NCBI RefSeq assembly: GCF_022539665.2
Contig: NC_081334.1
Span: 3,286,001 to 3,350,000 of the forward strand
Direction: 5' to 3'
DNA length: 64,000 nt
Source of the DNA: Daphnia carinata
Taxonomy: Eukaryota; Arthropoda; Branchiopoda; Diplostraca; Daphniidae
Shown here: piece after piece, positions 10,577-20,800 of the stretch
Position numbering within the stretch: position 1 is the first letter of the stretch
Layout of the letters: every line of letters begins with the position of its first letter
Translations under genes and position numbers: made by a program
The notes under the pieces: generated by a model
Database searches by the model: none
What the model was told of the DNA's origin: nothing
What the model saw: only the letters and a program-made list of their open reading frames with translations

Positions 10577-12172
10577 TCACATCCAACGACTGTCGGAAGA
10601 CATCCCTGTGTGGGTATCCGGAGGTACATCGCCTTTGGTTAAGTGACCGGCGGCGTGTTCGTACATAGGTCGATACGGTACTTTCGCTCGTTTTGTTTGC
10701 GTGTTTCTTCTCTTGTTCGGCTTGTTGATCTTAGTTACTACGGCATTTTTGTGTTGATCGCACACCCGCTTATGTACCGTCTGAAGAGTCTGACCGACAT
10801 AGTAGACGTTGCGGGGGCCAATCCGAAGATCACAAAGCCGACAACGAATCCCATAGATGGCGTTGGTGATGTGCTTATGGCGGTCCCCTGTCACTGACAG
10901 GTCGAGTTGCGATCCTTGGAATTCGGCCGACAAGACTGTAGGACACGACGACTCAGGATTGATGGGGAATTGTTGGACGATCAGCTGGTAGTTGGCGTCC
11001 AAAAAATAGGCCAGTTGGTACTCGATTTCGACAAACCACTTGTCGTACAAAGAGAAGATGACGAGTTCGTTGTAACTATTTGTTCGTATGTAGGCGGTGT
11101 GACCGTTGGAAAACAGTTCTGAGACGATCTCATATATCAGGTGGAAAGATTCCCTTTGAAATCGCCTGTCTTCTGGGCTACATTTCCCATCATTCATGTA
11201 TTTGAGTACATCATTAAATATTTTGATAAGCTGCTCTCGCAGCTCTTGAACGCGACTTTTCATGTTTGGCCTGTTGTTCTCGATAGGTTGTTGTGGAGGC
11301 TGGTTGCCACTGGCATCATTGGAGTTTGGTACTTGGTGTGGCGGAACATTAACGTTCGCCTTTTCGTCACCACTCTTGGCCATTTCCGTCAACGCTTGAT
11401 TACATTGCCTTTCAGTGATGATCCGTTTGTCGTCGTACGACTGCAACTGGTCTGCGTTCTCCTCTACAGGTACGTTATCGAATCCACCCTTTGATTTCAT
11501 GTCGTTACACTTCTGCTGACATTCCCCAAAGGTAATTTTGCTTGCATCATAGTCTGCGACCAGTTGCGGGGCTGTTGCTGCTCCTGCCTCTCCTCCGGTT
11601 GCCATTTTCGCATTTCTCCTGGCTGCTTTATTGACAACACGTCTGACTATTTTTTTGGCCATCTTACCGCCGGAATATCCCGCCACACCGGCGTCGAAAT
11701 AGGAATCGACGCTTTTCGGGTTGTCGATGATTTTAGCTATTCCGTTGACTTCCTTCCCATCGGTTACGGAGGCATTGGTCATGTCCCATCCAGCTCCGGC
11801 ATCGGCGACGAGGAATCCACCTGTGCCGGCTCCCATCACAGCCGTTGTCCGAGTGGTCGCTTTAGCCTTCTTACCTCCTGCTTCGTCTCGGCTAACGTAA
11901 TGGCCGAGTCTTTTAATGGGACCAACAACTGGGATGCCATCGGCGATGTTGGACGTCGTGCTGGTGGCATCGACTATGGCCTTGTTACCTCCGTCGATGA
12001 CCCCGCAAACGTTATGGCCGACTCCTTTAACGTGACCAACGACCGGTAGGGCGTTGAGGCTGCTCTTGCCTCCATCACAGCATTTCTTGTCCGTTTCGTC
12101 ATCACAGCCCAGCTTAGCTATGCCGGCCGTCAGATGGGACACGTCGGGCGTTTTGGTATGAAACGTCTCCAT
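10577..12172 (-). CDS. GIY-YIG-like nuclease-family ORF, copy A (degraded)
   Basis: Single-exon 531-aa ORF; no characterised orthologue recognised. Residues about 44-105 hold two similar Gly/Val-rich units (ALPVVGHVKGVGH and GIPVVGPIKRLGHYVSRDE) followed by a Gly/Ala-rich stretch. Next come a charged linker, a region shared with copy B (SSCPTVLSAEFQ), and from about residue 439 a GIY-YIG-like core: IYGIRCRLC, then YYVGQT, an Arg/His segment and YRPMYEHAAGH. Damage relative to B: the homologous start at 12263 is followed by TAG at codon 4, so Met at 12172 is a fallback. The C-terminus shifts frame near 10620 and the catalytic-Glu segment (LRSWECFWQ) survives only in another frame, ending near 10434, with a T-run insertion between. 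Probably a pseudogene or truncated protein; its product would lack the predicted catalytic Glu. Confidence 0.6.
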   Translation of the reverse strand: METFHTKTPDVSHLTAGIAKLGCDDETDKKCCDGGKSSLNALPVVGHVKGVGHNVCGVIDGGNKAIVDATSTTSNIADGIPVVGPIKRLGHYVSRDEAGGKKAKATTRTTAVMGAGTGGFLVADAGAGWDMTNASVTDGKEVNGIAKIIDNPKSVDSYFDAGVAGYSGGKMAKKIVRRVVNKAARRNAKMATGGEAGAATAPQLVADYDASKITFGECQQKCNDMKSKGGFDNVPVEENADQLQSYDDKRIITERQCNQALTEMAKSGDEKANVNVPPHQVPNSNDASGNQPPQQPIENNRPNMKSRVQELREQLIKIFNDVLKYMNDGKCSPEDRRFQRESFHLIYEIVSELFSNGHTAYIRTNSYNELVIFSLYDKWFVEIEYQLAYFLDANYQLIVQQFPINPESSCPTVLSAEFQGSQLDLSVTGDRHKHITNAIYGIRCRLCDLRIGPRNVYYVGQTLQTVHKRVCDQHKNAVVTKINKPNKRRNTQTKRAKVPYRPMYEHAAGHLTKGDVPPDTHTGMSSDSRWM

Positions 12173-12263
12173 GGTCCTCTCGGCGCCTTCCCTGTCGTTG
12201 AAAACAAAGGTTTGTTAAGGCTTTGACGTTGCCCTCGCCCGGGATATAGTTCTAGAATGACAT

Positions 12264-13561
12264 TATGTTGTCCTACAGTATATGTTGACCAGCCCATTGT
12301 CAGTACATTGAACAATGTACAAACACAAGCATGTGCAAAAAAACAACAAAACAAAAAATATCTATTATTCGGATAAATATGATAGATAATTTTTTCATTC
12401 TTTCAAACGATTTCAACATTACATTGGCGGCAAGCTGACAATTATCGTAATTCGCGGTTCCTCACTTTATCTTGTGATTCTCGTCTTACTTGTCACCTCT
12501 AATCTTATTTACAACATATAAGTCAATCCACTTTTGAATTGATGTCTACTTTTTAAACTACTTGAACTTAACTGTTTTGTTCTCTCGTGTTTCGTTACTT
12601 CGTACACCTTTGTCAGGTACGTCTGTTTTCGCTTTGTTTGCTTCGTCTATAAGCTAACAGCTGGCCTTTGAAATTTAAAGCAAAATTTTTTTAAACGCTT
12701 CGAAAGAATTGGTAATTGTTAATTCGTTCTGTGCAGTTTTCATTAGCGTGGAATTTTGGCTACTAATCTCTTGGTTACCCCGACGTTATCAAGTTCATGT
12801 GCTGAAGATTTGATGGAATCTTTCAGTTCATTATGTCTGACTTCTGTATAGTATATTTTAACGCGCACTTGGACGGAAACACACAATATATCAGGGGTAC
12901 CTTCTTTTTTGTAACGGGATTAAAGCGGTTTGGCCACCGGTTAGTCTTGATAACTATTCTTCGGTCTGATATTAGCTTGTTACTGAGCCGAAAACTAACA
13001 TGTCAGGCCGTCGGGCCTCTACACAATCCAAAAAAAAACAGCCGCACAGAAACACTTGAGAGTAGGTTCACAACCACTACCTTTTGAGCAACACAAGAAA
13101 AAAACCACCACACACGACTAGAGGTACAGAGGTACACAGACAACCAGAATTGAATCAGATCTTTCTCCTAGCTCCCCCGTCTATCGTCTTATATCTCCTT
13201 TTTCTCCAACGCAAAGCTTACAATCTACTGATAGCAGGAATCGACGGCAATCTTGCGCCATACCCAGGATCGATTACATTTCCGGATGTTCGAATATAAA
13301 TCTACTACTCCCAAGGGTTTAGGGTAATATTGAAACGAATTTTTTATTTTTATTTCTTGATTACAAAAACTAACATTTAAAATACTGTTACAATATGTTT
13401 GAAGTATTTCAGGGAGCTGATATCGAATTGGGTGTGACAGCTTCACGTTGTGTACTTAGCCATCCACAGATGTCTTTTCAATTTGTACGGTGTTCTGAAA
13501 ACGCCGTCTGCTAAATTTCACTTCGAATCGTGGCTTATAGCCACTTTTGTTATATTTCAAG
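12264..13561. other. Intergenic part of unit A with a 550-bp insertion
   Basis: Lies between the degraded GIY-YIG-like ORF (-) and the RTEL1 stub (+). 12470-12840 and 13395-13560 are homologous to the region upstream of intact RTEL1. The block of about 12844-13395 has no counterpart there and looks like an insertion. I found no terminal repeats on it and no recognisable coding sequence. Confidence 0.6.
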
Positions 13562-14012
13562 ATGGTAAATTTAGTTTTAAATAATGTTCCTGTAGAATTT
13601 CCGTTTCAGCCTTACGATGTGCAAGAGAAATTCATGGAGCGTGTCATAGAATGCCTTCAGAAAGTATAAATGATTAATTGTTTTTCAAATGAATATTGCT
13701 CATCCATAGTGATTATGTTATCCTTAGGGTGTGAATGGTTTATTGGAATCTCCAACTGGCACAGGAAAGACATTATGTTTACTTCGTTCCTTGTTGAGCT
13801 GGTGAGCAACCCGAAAAGCACAGATACAGTCTGGTCTCTTGGCTACAGAAACAAGAGTAGATCTTAAGAATCAACTTAACAATGCAACAGGACTTGGTTG
13901 GGGGGAACAACACATCTCCTGGAGCTGGAGCCCCCAAAATAATTTATGCATCCAGAACTCATTCACAGCTGAGCCAGGTTGTTTCTGAACTCAAAAGGTC
14001 CTCATATAAATA
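13562..14012 (+). pseudogene. RTEL1: RTEL1 exons 1-2, duplicated 5' stub
   Basis: Near-identical to the first two exons of the functional gene at 17818. Exon 1 (13562-13663) encodes the same 34 residues, starting [20 protein letters not shown]. Exon 2 starts near 13728 with the helicase Walker A stretch [10 protein letters not shown], but an in-frame TGA at 13803-13805 replaces TTA of the intact copy. Further changes include QKQ/QSG-type substitutions, and the homology ends at the duplication junction just after SSYKY, losing the splice donor. The same mutation creates CTG|GTGAGC, a possible new splice donor. It cannot make helicase; an N-terminal peptide or non-coding transcript from the duplicated promoter is possible. 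Confidence 0.9.
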
Positions 14013-14169
14013 CTTGATGTTTTCTCGAGGAGAAAACATTCATTCCTGGCATGTCAACTGTTTACCAGCAAGGTATACAATTAAGCAAGGTATGTAAATG
14101 GGTGTGAAGAGTAGATAAAGTTTCTCTTTTAGCTATTCCCAGCATACCTTGACCTCCTTTATTCTGCAG

Positions 14170-14282
14170 GCCCCATCACGCCGGAGTCTTCAGTTTCTGA
14201 TCCGTTTTTCAACCAACGAAAATAATAACAATTACTGCAAAGGCGATCCTTGAGAGATAGATTGGCTTATAAACGACGAGAG
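14170..14282 (+). pseudogene. Third exon-like fragment of the broken gene begun at 9582
   Basis: Bounded by an acceptor (CTGCAG ending 14169) and a strong GTAAGT donor (14283). The best frame reads PITPESSVSDPFFNQRK, two TAA stops, then QLLQRRSLRDRLAYKRRE. Both stops are one change from CAA (Gln), so the ancestral exon was probably Gln-rich there. Phase does not match the preceding fragment. The link to that gene rests on position, strand and Ser/Arg-rich style only. Confidence 0.4.
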
Positions 14283-14940
14283 GTAAGTGCACCCATGTGC
14301 TTATTTTATGTTTCCTGTCTTCTATATTCTATTCTGTTCCTTGCGACAATTGACAAGATTCGGAGGCCATCGTAAAGATAGATAGTACAGTTCATCAGTC
14401 TCCCATAGAACTTCAATGCACGACTTGGCGTACAATCCCTTATTGGGTGAGAGGGACTGTAATAAGCAGTGATTTTCAATGATAACTGTCGAAAATTAAT
14501 AATTTTGTATATGTACACCAGTACAGATTACAGACAAACTGTATATAACAAGACGAAAGGAGCATCAGTTATCTATTTGCTACCGCATGTCTATTATATG
14601 ACACAGTTCAAGTGAGGGTGGGAAAATAAGGCAAGCAAACCTGATGGTTTTATGCGGTTATATGCTATCAGCATCGACCCTGCTGATGATGGCACTGCCG
14701 GTCACGTTAAAAAAAGCAATGATGGTTAAATGCTGTTGTATGCTATCAGCATCAAACCTGCTGATGATTTCTCTACCTGTCATGTTCAAAAAAGCCAGTA
14801 TGGTTATATGGGATTATATGCTATCAGTATCAAACCTGCTAATGATGCCACTATCAGTCATGTTTCAAAAAGCAAACTATTGTTAGCGGGGAAACTGTAC
14901 TTGTGAGTAACTTTCGTATCGGTTTTACACCAGTTCAGTT

Positions 14941-16248
14941 TTAGCGTTGATTCCAGCCCAAGCAGAATATCCTGCAGTGAAGAAAAAACTGCCAAAAGCA
15001 TTCCCACGAACGGAGGGACTGCTCGTCTCCGCTTATGGGCAGAAGGATCGTTTCCATCACCTCTCGGAAGACATTGTGCAGTTTGGTACCCTGAGGTACA
15101 TGGCCCTTTTTGAAGTGACCGGCGGCGTGTTCGTACATAGGTCGATACAATACTTCCGCGCTTTTTGCTCGCTTCTTTGCTATGTTATTCGGATTTTTGA
15201 TCATCTTTCCTACGGTATATTTGTGTCCACTGCACACCCGCTCATGTATGCCCTTATCAGTCTTACCGACATAGCTGATGTTGCCGGGGCCACATCGAGG
15301 ATCGCAAAGCCGGCAACGAATCCCGTAGATGACTTTGGTGGGTGACGTTGTTGGATTTTGACAATGGTCCACTTGTCTTGTCAGACGGAGTTCCGATTCT
15401 TGGAATTCTGCCGACAAGACTGTAGGGCACGATGACACAGTATCGAGGGAGAATTGCTGGCCGATCACCTGGTGGTGGACGTCCAAACTATCGCCGACTG
15501 GGTAGTCGATCACTTGTTTCCACGAGTCATCATGAGAAGAGATGACGAGTTTGGAGTTACGCTCAATAGCGACAGAATGACCGTTGGAAATCAATTTTTC
15601 GACAGTTTTGTGTATCTTGAAAAAAAAATTCTTTTGAGATTGCCTGTCTGCTTCGTCCCATTGCTTAACAGCAGTACATCTGATGAATTTGTGTATATCA
15701 ACACATATTTCGGTAAACTCCCGTTGACACTCTAGAACGATATCTGCCCAGTTTGGCGTGTTCTCGGTAGGTGCTACTTCTGCCTCTCCTCCGATTGCTG
15801 CTGTTGCTTCTGCCTCTCCTCCGATTGCTGCTGTTGCTTCTGCCTCTCCTCCGATTGCTGCTGTTGCTTCTGCCTTTCCTCCTCCTGTTGCTGCTGTTGC
15901 TTCTGCCTCTCCTCTTCCTGTTGCTGCTGTTGGTTCTGCCTCTCCTCCTGTTGCTGCTGTTGCTTCTGCCTCTCCTCCTGTTGCTGCTGTTGCTTCTGCC
16001 TCTCCTACGGTTGTTGCCGCTTCCGCATTTCCGCCGGCTGTTTTATTGCCCTCCTCCTCCTTCTTGACAATTTCGTCATCAACGGCCATCCTAGCTATGC
16101 CGGCCATCAGATCGGACACGATGTCCGGTTCCTGCGTTGGGGTCTGAAACGTCTCCATCGTCCTCTCGCCGCCTTCCTCATCATTCAAAACGATTTGCGT
16201 CGAGGCTTTGGCGTGAGCCACACCCGGGATATGGTTCCCGAATGACAT
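14941..16248 (-). CDS. GIY-YIG-like nuclease-family protein, copy B (intact)
   Basis: Single-exon ORF of 435 residues starting MSFGNHIPGVAHAKAS. Residues about 65-150 are a low-complexity tandem array of GGEAEATAA-type units encoded by a roughly 30-bp DNA repeat. A mid region follows with SNGHSVAIERNSKLVISS and SSCPTVLSAEFQ. From about residue 307 the C-terminus reads as a GIY-YIG fold: IYGIRCRLC, ISYVGKT (YIG position, 326-328), HERVCSGHK, YRPMYEHAAGH, and LRSWECFWQFF with a candidate catalytic Glu at about 416, ending GWNQR like the terminal GLN of many GIY-YIG domains. The layout (VYKIPC, YIG, EHxxxxGH) resembles nucleases of Penelope-like retroelements, but no reverse transcriptase is nearby. 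Head to head with RTEL1, about 1.6 kb apart. Molecular role unknown. Confidence 0.7.
   Translation of the reverse strand: MSFGNHIPGVAHAKASTQIVLNDEEGGERTMETFQTPTQEPDIVSDLMAGIARMAVDDEIVKKEEEGNKTAGGNAEAATTVGEAEATAATGGEAEATAATGGEAEPTAATGRGEAEATAATGGGKAEATAAIGGEAEATAAIGGEAEATAAIGGEAEVAPTENTPNWADIVLECQREFTEICVDIHKFIRCTAVKQWDEADRQSQKNFFFKIHKTVEKLISNGHSVAIERNSKLVISSHDDSWKQVIDYPVGDSLDVHHQVIGQQFSLDTVSSCPTVLSAEFQESELRLTRQVDHCQNPTTSPTKVIYGIRCRLCDPRCGPGNISYVGKTDKGIHERVCSGHKYTVGKMIKNPNNIAKKRAKSAEVLYRPMYEHAAGHFKKGHVPQGTKLHNVFREVMETILLPISGDEQSLRSWECFWQFFLHCRIFCLGWNQR
15765..16020. repeat. Tandem repeat array of about 30 bp inside the GIY-YIG-like ORF B
   Basis: On + the unit resembles GCCTCTCCTCCGATTGCTGC followed by TGTTGCTTCT. 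Three near-perfect copies are followed by variants that gain or lose triplets. Length changes are multiples of 3, so the ORF stays open and encodes Gly-Glu-Ala-Thr units. Copy A lacks this array. Confidence 0.9.
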
Positions 16249-17817
16249 GATGTTGTCCTATATGTCGACCAGCCCATTGTCAGTGCATTGAACCAATTTA
16301 GAATGAAAGTTGAAATGAACATTGATGACTTACTTGGTTAAACAACGTCACTGCTCAGTTTAATGAGATCAAAGTGGTGTGCTCAACATGCTCAACGTGA
16401 ACTGCGCAGTCTATTTGCGCACTAAGATTGGTGATTTTGATAACTTTCTAAATTTCATAGAACATCCTTTGAAGCTTTTTCTCACCACACATATGCAAAC
16501 AAGTAATAACATGGGCAAATCAGTCATCCGGCACAATCTATATTTTATTTAAAAAAAAAAAAAACAAGGAAAAAAGAAGAGGGACAGGCTGAGGGGGGAG
16601 AGGCTGTGAGGAGGACGGACAGCGACAACAAAGGAATCGATGATCCACTACAACGAGTAATATGGCGGCCAGAATGTGGGTCACGGGCAGAGGAGGGTTA
16701 CTATGACAGAGAGTGCGAGCAGTTAGACGGGCAGAGGCAACGAGCGGGTCGACGGGCAGAGGCAACGAGCGGGTCGACGGGCAGAGGCAACGAGCGGGTC
16801 GACGGGCCGGAAGGACGGGCGGGGCGACGGCTAACTACAACGTGCGTTTTTGCAGCCAGAGACAGTGAGAGGGTCTATGGGTTAAAAAAAAAAAAATAGT
16901 CTTTTGTTATGAAAAACAACGGACAACAATGGATTGGATCGATTGCCAGTCTCAAATTGAAAAACAAGGACTGAAATATGCTAACCCCAGCTATTCTCCG
17001 GCCCTAGACGGGTCCAAAGTTAATAACACTGGTAATGAAACACTGAAAGAAAACCGAACGACTGCTGCAAAATTGGCGGAAACAGGGAATCTTGCCTCAG
17101 GCCGTCCGTCTGTGGATGGCCTGCTTACACGTAAGGCTGCCGCACTCGACTGGTCGACTGTAGCTGTCCCACTGAAAGTCGTGATTCTCGTCCTACTTGT
17201 CGCTCACTCTTGACTCTTATTTACGATCTGTAAGTCAATCCACTTTTGAATCTACTTGAACTTAACTGTTTTGGCCCGCACGTTCCATCATGTCTCGTTA
17301 CTTCGTACACCTTCGTCAGGTATGTCAGTTTTCCTTTGTTTACTTCGTCTGTAAGCTAACAGATGGCCTTTGAAATACATAGCTAGTTTTTTTTAACGCT
17401 TCAAAACAATTGCGAATTCTGCTCGTTCTGCGTTAGCTCGTTCTGTACAGGTTTTATTAGTGCGGAATTTTGACTACTAATCTCTTAGTTGCCCCGGCGT
17501 TATCAAGTTAATGTGCAGAACAATTGATTGCATCCTTCAGTTCTTTTTATAATTTGGCTTAAATACTGAAACAGTTCATTATGTCTGACTTCTTTAAATC
17601 ATATGTTTAAAGTATTTCGTGGAGCTGATATTGAATTGTGTGACAGCTTCACATTGTGTACTTAGCCATCCATAGATGTCTCCTCAATTTGTACCATGTT
17701 CTGAAAACGCCGTCTGCTCAATTTCACTTTTAACTGTTTTGGCGCGCACGTTCCCTCGTTTCTCATTACTACTACTGGTGGAACCGTGGCTTATAGTCAT
17801 TTTTGTTATATTTCAAG
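16249..17817. promoter_or_regulatory. Intergenic region between GIY-YIG-like B (-) and RTEL1 (+)
   Basis: Probable shared upstream region of the two divergent genes. 17185-17817 is conserved with the region upstream of the RTEL1 stub in unit A. 16320-17180 is specific to unit B and includes the minisatellite at 16729-16803. An open frame at 16929-17213 ends in a hydrophobic stretch (PLKVVILVLLVAHS), but its end overlaps shared non-coding sequence and nothing else supports it. No TATA box was convincingly placed. Confidence 0.45.
16729..16803. repeat. Minisatellite, 3 perfect copies of a 25-bp GC-rich unit
   Basis: Three identical head-to-tail copies at 16729-16753, 16754-16778 and 16779-16803. 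The unit begins GGGCAGAGGCAACGAGCGGG and contains a SalI-like GTCGAC. A partial fourth copy follows at 16804. It lies in the insertion specific to unit B. Confidence 0.95.
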
Positions 17818-20800
17818 ATGGTAAATTTAGTTTTAAATAATGTTCCTGTAGAATTTCCGTTTCAGCCTTACGATGTGCAAGAGAAATTCATGGAGCGTGT
17901 CATAGAATGCCTTCAGAAAGTATAAATGATTAATTGTTTTTCAAATGAATATTGCTCATCTATAGTGATTACTTGATCATTAGGGTGTAAATGGCTTATT
18001 AGAATCTCCAACCGGCACAGGAAAAACATTGTGCTTACTTTGTTCCTCATTGGGCTGGTTAGCAACCCGAAAAGCACAGATACAATCTGGCCTCTTGGCT
18101 GCAGAAACAGGAGTGGATCTTAAGAATCAACTTAGCAATGCAACAGGACTTGGTTGGGGGGACAACACATCTCCTGGAGCTGGAGCCCCCAAAATAATTT
18201 ATGCATCCAGGACTCACTCACAGCTGAGCCAGGTTGTTTCTGAACTCAAGAGGTCCTCATATAAATATATGAAGGTAAGCACGAGAAGTTAAATATAAAT
18301 ATACACAGTGTTTGTTTGGCAACAAGTGGTTTGATGCACTGGGATATCCAGATGGGTTTGTAACAAGTGTTTTTCTATTCTGCATTTAAGGCAAGCATTA
18401 TTGGGTCCCGTGATCAACTGTGCATCCATCCTGAAGTTTCAAAGGAACAAAACAATGCTGTCAAACTTCACATGTGTCATGCTCGTACATCTACTCGCAC
18501 ATGCTTCTATCACACTAACCTTGAAGTAAAGAAAGAGGAGCCTGACTTCAAACTGGATGTTTTGGACATTGAGGACCTGGTCACCTTGGGAAAAAAACAT
18601 TCTGCTTGCCCATATTTCATGACCAAAGAAATCCGTAAGGGAGCAGACATCATATTTATGCCATACAACTACCTTCTTGATCCGAAAGTGAGAAAAATTC
18701 ACAATATTGAACTGCAGGTAAATTTTTATCAAACATGTGTACCATATAAAATATGGATAAAGCAATGGATTGCCTGTCTAAATAGGGAAACATCATCATC
18801 TTTGATGAGGCTCACAATGTGGAAAAAATGTGTGAAGAATCTTCTTCCATTGAATTAAGAAGTTTAGATATAGCACTTTGTGTTGATGAAGTAACACAGG
18901 TATTTAATTACCTCTTCATTACTTGACGTTTTTTATTCGGCGTTAATTATTTTTATCACAGGTTATGAAAAAATTCAGAGAAAATAGTGATGATGGGGTT
19001 GCTGACTTTCTATCTCCTTCGACTCCAAAAGATTTTAGTTTAGACGACCTGTGTATTCTGAAAGCCATGTTTTTAGAATTAGAGAAAGCCATCGATGCAA
19101 TACCTATCTCCAAGCCTGAAGGAGATATTTTGCCCGGTGAATTCATGTTGGAGCTTTTAGCAAAAGCAGATTTGAGCCCTGGGAAGAAAGATATTATTTC
19201 AGACCTTCTTGATCGGGTTGTTCAATTTCTAACAGTGTCCAGTACCTCTCCTTTTCAACGAAAAGGCAGTGGGCTGCAAAAATTTGCGGATCTAGTCAAA
19301 ATTGTATTCAGTAAAACAAATTTCACCACGGAACACATGGAACGTGTGAAAAGATCGTATAAAGTTCATATAAAAGTGGAGCAGCCAAAGACTCGTTCCA
19401 AAGGCGATTCCTGGAGCACACCTAAAATTGTTTCCAAAGCCGGTCGAGTTCTTTCCTACTGGTGTTTCAGTCCCGGTTTCGGTAACATTTTTATTTTATG
19501 CGTTTATATCGTTTGTCGCAGTTTTATTTATTGTCCTATCTTGCAGGAATGCGGGACTTGGTGGAGGAAGGCGCAAGGTGCGTTATTCTTACTAGTGGAA
19601 CCCTTTCGCCTCTTAGTAGTTTCGCCGCTGAATTGCAAGTTCCATTTCCAGTTACACTTGAAAATCCCCATATTATTGGTTCCACTCAAGTAAGTTGACA
19701 CAAAAAAGAGCGCTAAGTATGTCGTGATTGGTTATTGTGATTTATTCAGGTCCTTGTCGGAGTTGTGACACACGGCCCAGATGGTACACAGCTAGATAGC
19801 AGTTATAAAAACCGAAGCAACACGCAGTATGTTCAATCGCTAGGCCGGACTATACGCAGCACAGCACAGGTATGTTAATAATTCTTTCATAATTGACGTC
19901 TTTCATAAGTTGTTTGCGCCTGCGTTCTACAGGTAGTTCCAGATGGTCTGTTAGTATTTTTCCCGTCGTATCCGGTAATGAAATCGTGCCAAGAAGCTTG
20001 GCAACTCACCGGTTTATGGGACGCTATCAATCAAGTGAAACCAATTTTCGTCGAGCCCAATTCCAAGGTAATGTCAATAGATCGAATCAATTGCAGTATT
20101 TTTAAACCTGAATTGAATTCATTCAACAGGAAGGATTCCAAGAGGCCATGAATGGCTTCTACAGTGCTATAACTTCGGAAGATCGTAAAGGAGCGTGCTT
20201 TATGGCTGTTTGTCGTGGTAAAGTCTCAGAGGGTTTGGATTTCTGTGATGGCAATGGTAGGGCTGTTATTATAACTGGGCTTCCATATCCTCCATCACGT
20301 GATCCTCGCGTTTTGGAAAAACAAAGATACCTCGAAGACAATAGGAAAACTCCTCAGTTTAAGGGTCTAACAGGACAACAGTGGTATCGATTGGAAGCTA
20401 CCCGAGCTGTCAACCAGGTGTGAAACTTAAAACTTATTTTTTTATTTCGTTCTTTATAACTTTTTACTCTTACAGGCTATTGGTCGTGTTATTCGCCATA
20501 AGATGGATTACGGAGCCATTCTTCTGTGTGATCAACGGTTCGGTAGTCCTGATATAATTCAGCAGCTATCAGCTTGGGTTCGGCCACGTGTCGTGAATTT
20601 TCCCAAAATGGGGCCGTTATTACGCGATCTTGGAATGTTCTTTCGTAACGCCGATATCCTGTTTCCGGGTTCGGCTAAAGCTGTACGTGCGCCAGTTGCA
20701 GTTGATTCTAACCGCGAAGAAACGAAGAAAACTCGATCCACTGTGGATTCCTTTCATCATGCCCTCAGCTCGAGTTCATCTCGAGTTACCACTCTTCATT

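Larger units (their letters stand above)
9953..14030. repeat. Tandem duplication unit A (GIY-YIG-like ORF + RTEL1 5' stub)
   Basis: Unit A and unit B (14031-18260) share, in the same order: a motif containing GAAAACATTCATTCCTGGCA (A near 9953, B at 14033), the AAGGTATGTAAATG block (10098 / 14086), a long AT-rich stretch, the - strand GIY-YIG-like ORF, a shared promoter-like stretch (12470-12840 / 17185-17585), a 150-bp block (13395-13560 / 17608-17817), and RTEL1 exons 1-2. A has an insertion of about 550 bp (roughly 12844-13395) absent from B. The RTEL1 homology in A stops near 14012; a filler of about 15-20 bp precedes the start of unit B. Confidence 0.85.
14031..18260. repeat. Tandem duplication unit B (intact GIY-YIG-like ORF + RTEL1 5' end)
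   Basis: Second copy of the unit described at 9953-14030. It carries extra sequence relative to A at about 14100-14460 (containing the third exon-like piece of the broken gene), 14690-14870 (three imperfect repeats around TATGCTATCAGCATC) and 16320-17180 (holding a minisatellite). The shared blocks differ by many point changes, so the duplication is not recent. Confidence 0.85.

Noticed and set aside
15771-16067. Leu-rich 98-codon ORF on + opposite GIY-YIG-like copy B
   Set aside because: It is the antisense shadow of the 30-bp coding repeat; composition alone explains the leucines.
16929-17213. 94-codon + ORF ending in a hydrophobic segment, upstream of RTEL1
   Set aside because: Its 3' end lies in non-coding sequence shared with unit A, where the frame is not kept, and it has no recognisable domain or splice context.
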